A stretch of DNA of 13,044 nucleotides, taken from assembly GCA_905373705.1 (NCBI GenBank), contig CAJPUA010000008.1, positions 1 to 13,044 on the forward strand, given 5' to 3'. Under the pieces are notes generated by a model that worked only from the letters and a program-made list of their open reading frames with translations, ran no database searches and was not told the origin of the DNA. Source of the stretch: an uncultured Schwartzia sp. (lineage in GTDB: Bacteria; Bacillota; Negativicutes; Selenomonadales; Selenomonadaceae). This document shows, in pieces, positions 8,143-13,044 of the stretch (the first letter of the stretch is position 1; each line of letters starts with the position of its first letter). A program made the translations under genes and the position numbers.

Positions 8143-8650
8143 TTAGTTGCAAAATGAACTCGGACACATAAAAAGGCAAGCAGGAAAGTCTGTAGTAAGA
8201 TGAAATCGCACCAACATCTACGAAAAGATCCTGTATGTCTCAAGATCATTCTACTACTAAATCCCCATTCTTTCCAACACCTGACACCATACAAGTGTGG
8301 TCAAATCCGACCTCTGTTAGAGTAAGGGATCCCTAAGATCAAAATTGCCAATAAGTCGGCATTTCACGTTCCACCATGTACGAAGAATTAAAGTGAGGCG
8401 CCATCGACCAGCTGAACAGCGACCTGACACACTACCAAAGATACTTCGCAGACACAGGACAACTCCTCAGGTACATAGAAAATCGAAAGGACTCCCGCAA
8501 ACCTCACAAACTAGCAGCCGCCGCAGAATTCCTCCAATACCTTGAACATGAGCTACTGCAAAACAAAGTCTCTCCTAACACTGCTTATGGAAGAGCCAAA
8601 CTTCAAAACACTTTCCCGGTCATGCTATGCACAAAAACCATCTACAATTC
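8143..8650 (+). mobile_element. Decayed IS30-family element, copy 2 (left end plus about half of transposase)
   Basis: The left end TTAGTTGCAAAATGAACT starts at 8143. The transposase frame starts at ATG 8200 (MKSHQHLRKDP). With corrections it continues through YKCGQIRPLLE, IPKIKIAN, ISRSTMYEELK, HYQRYFADTGQ, IENRKDSRKPHK and VMLCTKTIYN, the usual order of an IS30-family transposase N-terminal half. Lesions are TAA in place of Gln after RPLLE, a one-base loss by 8352, and TGA at 8394-8396. The copy stops at about 8647-8655, where the sequence passes into a helicase fragment on the other strand. The DDE catalytic domain and the right end are missing. It is slightly longer than copy 1 and in the same orientation. 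Confidence 0.8.
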
Positions 8651-9567
8651 CAAGTTATCCTTGTACGTATTCCAGTTTTCGGCCAGTTTCTTCGGACACA
8701 GGACGAGGACGCTCTTATTCCGATTTTCATAGTATTTTATGACACCAAGCGCGGTGAATATCTTGCCAAGGCCGACGCTGTCCGCGAGGATGCAGCCGTT
8801 GTACTTCTCAAGTTTATTGATGATCGCGAGCAGGCATCGCGTTGAAAGTCGTAAAGCATGCTCCAAATTTTACTCTGTTTGAATCCCGTCTTCTCATCCG
8901 GCAGCTCGTCCTCGGATATATCAGATAGGAATTTGTTGAACACATGGTAAAGCGTCGTGAAATAAATCGTTTTGGGTACATGCTCGGCATAGACAGTGCT
9001 GATGTTTTCTATGATCGTATCCGTTATATCCTGCATCTTGGTTGGACCATTCCAGAGCTCATTAAAGATTTGCAGATACGTTTTTGTTGCAGGTGCTTTG
9101 TCCATACGATTTACTACATTGTATGCGTTGTTTCCACGTTCGCAGCCAAGATCAATGGCCGTGAAACCATTCGATCGTCATCTGTGCTGTAAGGGATACG
9201 AGTGTCATAAAAACGCCCATATGATCCCCCGTGGTATTCGATTTGAACCGCGCCTTCGCGCGGATCCAGTCCACACATTCCTTCGCAAGCGCACGCTACG
9301 TCATTTCGTTACGAAGCCTGCCCTCGAATTTGGTACCGTAGAGGCTCGCTTCACGCGATATCCGTGGGATGTAGAACTCGCTTTTTTGTTTCTCGGTTTT
9401 TCTTTGACGAAGGTAGGTGCGATGAAGATGAAACGGAATTCCTCTATAAATTCAAGCTGTTTTTTGAGCTCCTGATGGCATACATGAGCAATAGATACTC
9501 TGCTGCCATGTTTGATCTCTTTTCGCAGGTCATCGCGAACGATATTCGTAATGTTATCGAATAACAT
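8648..9567 (-). pseudogene. Frameshifted, truncated helicase with phospholipase-D-like N-terminus
   Basis: The leftward frame starts at ATG 9567 (MLFDNITNIVRDDLRKEIK) and is broken repeatedly. With frame changes it reads QELKKQLE and FRFIFIAPTFVKEK, then EFYIPRISREASLYGTKF, then LRNEM and DWIR, then TAIDLGCERGNNAYN. After that come TKTYLQIFNELW, FKQSKIWSMLYDFQRD and, in another frame, CILADSVGLGKIFTALGVIKY with VLVLCPKKLAENWNTYKDN. This is the N-terminal part of the large SNF2/DEAD-type helicases with a PLD-like N-terminal domain that are common in defence islands. The Walker A reads GLGKI where GLGKT is expected. A short deletion after SIA removes part of the PLD-like domain. All helicase motifs after Ia are gone, cut at the junction with IS30 copy 2. 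No functional product is expected. Confidence 0.8.
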
Positions 9568-9746
9568 AAGATTATACCTCTCCCTCTAATCTCTCAGAAT
9601 ACATCTCCCTAACTCTCCCTTTGCTTCCCCAAAATTTTAAACCATTTTTCTCTTCCTCTATTCTACACTCCTTCCCGCGTCTTCTAAACGCTAAAATTAC
9701 TGGTCAATACGCTGTTCTCCGGCTGTTATGAGCAGCTTTCTCTCGG

Positions 9747-9775
9747 TTGCCGCAACCTATGAATCGTGCTATAAT
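9747..9775 (+). promoter_or_regulatory. mutY: Predicted sigma-70 type promoter of mutY
   Basis: TTGCCG (9747-9752) and TATAAT (9770-9775) are 17 bases apart. Transcription would start about 25 bases before ATG 9806. The promoter lies inside the upstream extension of the frame (to 9728), which supports 9806 as the real start. Confidence 0.65.
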
Positions 9776-9805
9776 GAGCGGACGTTTTCCCTTGGGAGGT
9801 TACTC

Positions 9806-11020
9806 ATGCCGAAAGAAAATACGACTATCCCGGAGAGCGCCGCGGATTTTGCGGCAGTACTCTCGGGGATTTCTAAGCCGCTTTTGCTTTGGTTTCACGG
9901 GACGAAGCGTTGTCTGCCGTGGCGTGATGATCCGCGGCCTTATTATGTCTGGGTGTCGGAAATTATGCTCCAGCAGACGCGGGTTACGGCGGTATTACCA
10001 TATTTCGCCCGCTTTATTAAGGCATTGCCTGATGTTTCAGCGCTGGCCGCGGTTTCCGACGACGCTCTCTTAAAGCTTTGGGAGGGCCTTGGCTATTACA
10101 GCCGCGCCCGCAATCTGAAAAAAGCGGCGCAAATCATCGTCCGCGAGCACGGCGGCGAGGTACCGCGGGATTTCACGACGCTTTTGACGCTTCCCGGCAT
10201 CGGCCGCTACACCGCCGGAGCCATCAGCTCCATCGCCGGGGGCGAGCGCCGCCCGGCGGTGGACGGGAACGTCCTGCGTGTCGTCACCCGTCTTGCCGCC
10301 AGTTCGCTGGATATTATGAAGGAAAGTACCCGCCGCCTTGTCGAGGAAGCGCTTTTGCCGCTCCTTCCATCGGATCCCGGATCCTTCAATCAGGCGATGA
10401 TGGAGCTGGGAGCGCTCGTCTGCCTGCCGCGCGGCGCTGCCCGTTGCGACGCATGCCCCCTCACGTCCTTCTGCCGTGCGCACGCCTCGGGGAACCCCGC
10501 CGCATTTCCTGTTAAAGCGCCAAAGAAAGCGCGCCGCATCGAGCCACGCACGGTGCTGTGGATCGAGCGAGGCGGGCGAGTCGCTATCACCCAGCGCCCC
10601 GGGAGGGGGCTTCTTGCCGGGCTGTGGGAACTGCCGAATTTCTTAGGGACGCTCACCCGTGCGGACGTAAAAAACCTCGCCCGCGAAGCTGGCTGGCGTA
10701 TCGATTCGCTAAAGGCGCTCCCTCCGGCGCGCCATATTTTTTCGCATATTGAATGGGAGCTGACAGGATGGCAGCTTACGCTTGCCGACGGCCGGGTCGC
10801 GGAACGGCAGGCGTTCTATTTCGGCGTGCCGCCCGACGCGTATAAAACAAAATCACCGGCGAAGGGAGATATAAAGCCGCCGGTACAGTACGTGGATCCG
10901 CGACTGCCACCCTTTCTCTGGGCAACGCCGGATGAATTGCTGACACGATACAGTGTCCCTGCCGCCTTTCATTATTATTTTCCTATGAATCAAGTCCGCC
11001 CCGAAAAGCCACGTCGGTAA
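9806..11020 (+). CDS. mutY: A/G-specific adenine glycosylase MutY
   Basis: A 404-residue base-excision repair enzyme that removes adenine mispaired with 8-oxoguanine. The catalytic Glu52 is in SEIMLQQT, and the helix-hairpin-helix is LPGIGRYTAGA (129-139). Catalytic Asp153 is in AVDGNVLRV. The iron-sulfur cluster cysteines are Cys206, Cys214, Cys217 and Cys223 (spacing 7-2-5; the first gap is one longer than in E. coli MutY). From about residue 245 a NUDIX-like 8-oxoG recognition domain follows, with VAITQRPGRGLLAGLWELP. Residues 340-404 include a Pro/Lys-rich stretch and run on past the usual core. ATG 9806 has GGGAGG (9794-9799) at good spacing and its own promoter. Base composition is clearly more GC-rich than in the island to the left, so this is probably resident chromosome. 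No obvious partner gene is seen. Confidence 0.95.
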   Translation: MPKENTTIPESAADFAAVLSGISKPLLLWFHGTKRCLPWRDDPRPYYVWVSEIMLQQTRVTAVLPYFARFIKALPDVSALAAVSDDALLKLWEGLGYYSRARNLKKAAQIIVREHGGEVPRDFTTLLTLPGIGRYTAGAISSIAGGERRPAVDGNVLRVVTRLAASSLDIMKESTRRLVEEALLPLLPSDPGSFNQAMMELGALVCLPRGAARCDACPLTSFCRAHASGNPAAFPVKAPKKARRIEPRTVLWIERGGRVAITQRPGRGLLAGLWELPNFLGTLTRADVKNLAREAGWRIDSLKALPPARHIFSHIEWELTGWQLTLADGRVAERQAFYFGVPPDAYKTKSPAKGDIKPPVQYVDPRLPPFLWATPDELLTRYSVPAAFHYYFPMNQVRPEKPRR

Positions 11021-11106
11021 GTTTTTGAATGGATACTGCGTCTTCCCAAAACAAGACATTGCCCTCGCTTTTCAAAATCGCTTACCATGATTTTCCCGTG
11101 TAACAT
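10990..11106 (-). CDS. Possible small ORF (38 aa) antisense to the 3' end of mutY
   Basis: ATG at 11106 on the minus strand has GGAG (complement of 11114-11117) seven bases upstream. The frame runs MLHGKIMVSDFEKRG and ends at TGA 10990-10992, overlapping the last 31 bases of mutY. A single-base shift at the GGG in the Arg-Gly codons would instead give NVLFWEDAVSIQKLTDVAF and end at 10983. That reads more like a natural protein, so this may be a frameshifted small gene. No family is recognised and chance is quite possible. Confidence 0.2.
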   Translation of the reverse strand: MLHGKIMVSDFEKRGQCLVLGRRSIHSKTYRRGFSGRT

Positions 11107-11221
11107 TAGCTTTCTCCTCTTTCATTCTCCTAAAACCATTCCGCCCGCAAAGGATAATTTATCCGTTTTCTTTGTAGCGAAATAAAAAATATTTTTTCTG
11201 GGCTTTTCCTCAAAAATCCTG

Positions 11222-11227
11222 TATAAT
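11222..11227 (+). promoter_or_regulatory. -10 box (TATAAT) upstream of the LysR-type gene
   Basis: A perfect TATAAT lies 36 bases before the start codon at 11264. No convincing -35 hexamer is seen 16-18 bases upstream. A 14-base palindrome, AAAAAATATTTTTT (11184-11197), lies just upstream and is a possible regulator or AT-tract site. LysR-type genes are commonly self-regulated. Confidence 0.45.
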
Positions 11228-11263
11228 AAGACGTACCTTATTTTTATTTAGAGGAGTTTCGCC

Positions 11264-12169
11264 ATGAATATTCATCAGCTAAACTATTTTCTCGATCTGG
11301 CGAGCACGCTAAGCTTTACACAGACAGCGCGCAACTTTTCCGTGTCACAGACGGCCATTACCCAGCAGATAAAATCGCTGGAAGAAAAACTGGGCGTGCA
11401 GCTTTTTGAGCGCACGAAGCGCCGCGTGGAGCTGACCCCGGCGGGACACGTCTTTGTCGGCGAAGCGCGCAGTATCATCGCCAAAATCGAGTCCTCCATC
11501 GCCAAGACGCGGGCGGCATCCTCAGGGTTCAGCGGCACGCTGTCGCTGGCGTTTATCGCCGGCTTCGGACAGACGCCGTTCCCCCAATTTCTCCATACGT
11601 TCCAGCACCAGTACCCCAATATCGATCTGAAAATTTCCAACGATTCCATCTCCGGCATGTATAACGGTCTACGTTCCGGCATTTATGACATTGTGTTTAA
11701 TCTGGCCTTTGATCTGGATAAGCAGTCCCTTCCCCCCGAAACGTTCCTTGAGCTGGAGACGTATCCTCTGTATATCGTTATTCCCCCCGATCATCCGTTG
11801 GCTGGCGCGCCGTCACTTACCTGGGGACAAATAAAAAACGAAACTTTCGTGCATTACGATCTCATCGATTCCTTGAACCTGACTAATATGCCGGGGCTTA
11901 AAGATCCTCTTAAATCCGGACAATTCAAATCGGTACAGCGCCAGAATAATTTTGAAACGATCCTGCTCCTCGTCAGTATCGGCATGGGTATCACGCTGTT
12001 GCCGGAGTTTTTCCGCAATCTCATCACCAACACTATGAATCTCGTATTCATTCCCTTGGCAGGAGAGAAAAATCATGTCTCCATCATCGCTAACTGGAGC
12101 CCCGGCGACACGAACCCATCGCGCCAAAAGATGGTCGCGGCGCTAAAGGAGTTTTGCCAAAATCACTGA
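11264..12169 (+). CDS. LysR-family transcriptional regulator
   Basis: A 301-residue protein of standard length for the family. The N-terminal winged helix-turn-helix (about 3-60) is typical: LNYFLDLASTLSFTQTA, then SVSQTAITQQIKSLEEKLG, then LFERTKRRVELTPAG. A linker helix follows, and a periplasmic-binding-like effector domain from about residue 90 (GTLSLAFIAGFG) to 295. The start ATG 11264 has GAGGAG (11251-11256) upstream. It acts as a DNA-binding regulator in the cytoplasm; effector and targets cannot be told from the sequence. LysR genes often control a divergent neighbour, but here mutY lies upstream in the same direction and the ABC gene converges, so no target is indicated. Confidence 0.92.
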   Translation: MNIHQLNYFLDLASTLSFTQTARNFSVSQTAITQQIKSLEEKLGVQLFERTKRRVELTPAGHVFVGEARSIIAKIESSIAKTRAASSGFSGTLSLAFIAGFGQTPFPQFLHTFQHQYPNIDLKISNDSISGMYNGLRSGIYDIVFNLAFDLDKQSLPPETFLELETYPLYIVIPPDHPLAGAPSLTWGQIKNETFVHYDLIDSLNLTNMPGLKDPLKSGQFKSVQRQNNFETILLLVSIGMGITLLPEFFRNLITNTMNLVFIPLAGEKNHVSIIANWSPGDTNPSRQKMVAALKEFCQNH

Positions 12170-12192
12170 TCGAACGAAATTTTTTCCTATAT

Positions 12193-12228
12193 CAAAGAGA
12201 ACGCTATCAGCACCCGGCGTTCTCTTTG
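12193..12228. terminator. Hairpin between the convergent LysR and ABC genes
   Basis: CAAAGAGAACGC (12193-12204) and GCGTTCTCTTTG (12217-12228) form a perfect 12-bp stem with a 12-base loop. It lies 23 bases after the LysR stop and downstream of the leftward ABC gene. The stem ends in TTT on both strands but no long U-run follows, so termination strength is uncertain. Confidence 0.55.
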
Positions 12229-12314
12229 CGTGTCATTATTAGCTGCCCGTTTTGCGGAGGCTTTTGCCCGTGCTCTTTCCTTTCGTGCAGCAATTTCCCC
12301 GCCCGCGTAATTTT

Positions 12315-13044
12315 CTAAGCGAACTGGCTGTTATAAAGCTCCGCGTAAGCGCCGCCCGCTCTAAGCAGCGTACGATGATCGCCCTGCTCGACGATCGTAC
12401 CGTCTTGCATGACCAAAATGAGATCCGCATCGACAATCGTTGACAGTCGATGGGCGATGACGAAACTGGTGCGATCCTTCATCAGCGCTTTCATGGCCGT
12501 GCCGATCTCCATCTCGGTGCGGGTATCGACCGACGATGTGGCTTCGTCGAGGATCAAAATGGCGGGATCACAAAGGAATACACGGGCGATCGTCAGCAGC
12601 TGACGCTGCCCGACGGAGATATTCTCGGCGTCATTAGCCAAAACCGTATCGTAGCCCTGCGGCAGCGTGCGAATGAAGAAGTCCGCCCGCGCCGCTCTTG
12701 CCGCCGCCACGATCTCCGCCCGGCTGGCGTCAGGCTTTCCGTAGGCGATATTCGCGGCGACGGAGCCGGAAAAAAGCCATGTATCCTGGAGTACCATACC
12801 GAAAGCGCGCCGCAGGTCAGTGCGGGCCAGAGCGGCGGTATCGACGCCATCAAGGCAGATCTGTCCGCCCTCCACGTCGTAAAAGCGCATGAGGAGATTG
12901 ACCATCGTCGTCTTGCCCGCGCCGGTGCTGCCGACGATAGCGATCCTCTGCCCCGCCCGCGCCGTGAAAGAAACGTCCTTCATGAGGATGCGGTCCGGCG
13001 TGTAGCCAAACCGCACCCCGGAAAAACTAACCCTTCCCCGCACT
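12315..13044 (-). CDS. ABC exporter, C-terminal ATP-binding domain (partial, continues past right edge)
   Basis: The visible part, about 243 codons, is the nucleotide-binding domain of a fused ABC exporter of the MsbA/MdlB/LmrA type. Counting from the window edge, Walker A is GSTGAGKTT (38-46), the Q-loop is Gln86 in VLQDTWLF, and the signature is ISVGQ (142-146, usual form LSGGQ). Walker B is ILILDE (162-167), the D-loop SSVD (170-173), and the switch His198 is in IAHRLSTI. All catalytic residues are present. The transmembrane half must lie to the right of the window. The signature and the layout suit one half of a heterodimeric multidrug-type exporter, but the substrate is unknown. The gene ends at TAG (complement of 12315-12317). 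Composition is GC-rich like mutY. Confidence 0.9.
   Translation of the reverse strand, partial: VRGRVSFSGVRFGYTPDRILMKDVSFTARAGQRIAIVGSTGAGKTTMVNLLMRFYDVEGGQICLDGVDTAALARTDLRRAFGMVLQDTWLFSGSVAANIAYGKPDASRAEIVAAARAARADFFIRTLPQGYDTVLANDAENISVGQRQLLTIARVFLCDPAILILDEATSSVDTRTEMEIGTAMKALMKDRTSFVIAHRLSTIVDADLILVMQDGTIVEQGDHRTLLRAGGAYAELYNSQFA

Noticed and set aside
8118..8294. N-terminal extension of the 1270-aa protein (59 more residues)
   Set aside because: The extension is translated from the antisense of the IS30 relic, and a ribosome binding site stands right before ATG 8117.
8737..9105. 122-residue leftward frame as a separate gene
   Set aside because: Its first two thirds are helicase sequence and the rest is out of frame; it is a piece of the 8648-9567 pseudogene.
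8996..9475. 159-residue rightward frame
   Set aside because: It is antisense to readable helicase remnants and has no ribosome binding site or recognisable domain.
10070..10483. Antisense frames within mutY (137 and 145 residues)
   Set aside because: Long shadow frames are expected in GC-rich coding sequence; no ribosome site or domain.
11016..11086. Imperfect inverted repeat after mutY (GGTAAG...CTTACC with TTTTGAA/TTCAAAA)
   Set aside because: The loop is about 40 bases, the arms are offset by two bases and no T-run follows, so a terminator is not supported.
1..13044. CRISPR array, tRNA or rRNA genes
   Set aside because: No regularly spaced repeats and no recognisable RNA gene sequence were found by reading.

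Overview
The window holds an accessory, defence-type island set between ordinary housekeeping genes of what is probably a member of the Negativicutes (Selenomonas-like). That assignment is an inference from the look of the proteins and of the IS30-type insertion sequence relics. No rRNA, tRNA or other phylogenetic marker is present. No CRISPR array was seen.

Left edge (1-215): the first 17 codons of a leftward gene, probably exported or membrane-anchored, with its promoter. The control region holds a 10-bp direct repeat and a 22-bp dyad. Next (216-632) comes a dead 5' fragment of an IS30-family element.

Island core (about 700-8117): a rightward two-gene operon encodes an AAA+ ATPase (775-1734) and a subtilisin-like S8 serine protease (1740-4250). 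Their domain content, order and spacing match the IetA-IetS pair, first described in plasmid stability and incompatibility and later as an anti-phage system. Converging on it is a leftward gene for a 1270-residue protein that I cannot assign to a named family. It has a possible nuclease-like N-terminal domain, a middle part laid out like a STAND/NTPase lobe but without a Walker A motif, and a long helical C-terminal part. The two 3' ends are separated by a perfect 27-bp inverted repeat that probably terminates both.

Right flank of the island (8143-9567): a second dead IS30 copy in the same orientation as the first. It shares two nonsense mutations with the first copy. It is fused to a frameshifted, truncated leftward helicase gene with a phospholipase-D-like N-terminus, itself typical of defence islands. 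The region looks like a site of repeated gain and decay of defence genes.

Right edge (9747-13044): visibly more GC-rich and intact sequence. It carries mutY (adenine glycosylase) with a good sigma-70 type promoter, a LysR-family regulator, and the 3' part of a leftward ABC exporter gene.

The ATPase and protease probably act as one unit. Whether the 1270-residue protein belongs to the same system or is a neighbouring one cannot be decided from this sequence alone.
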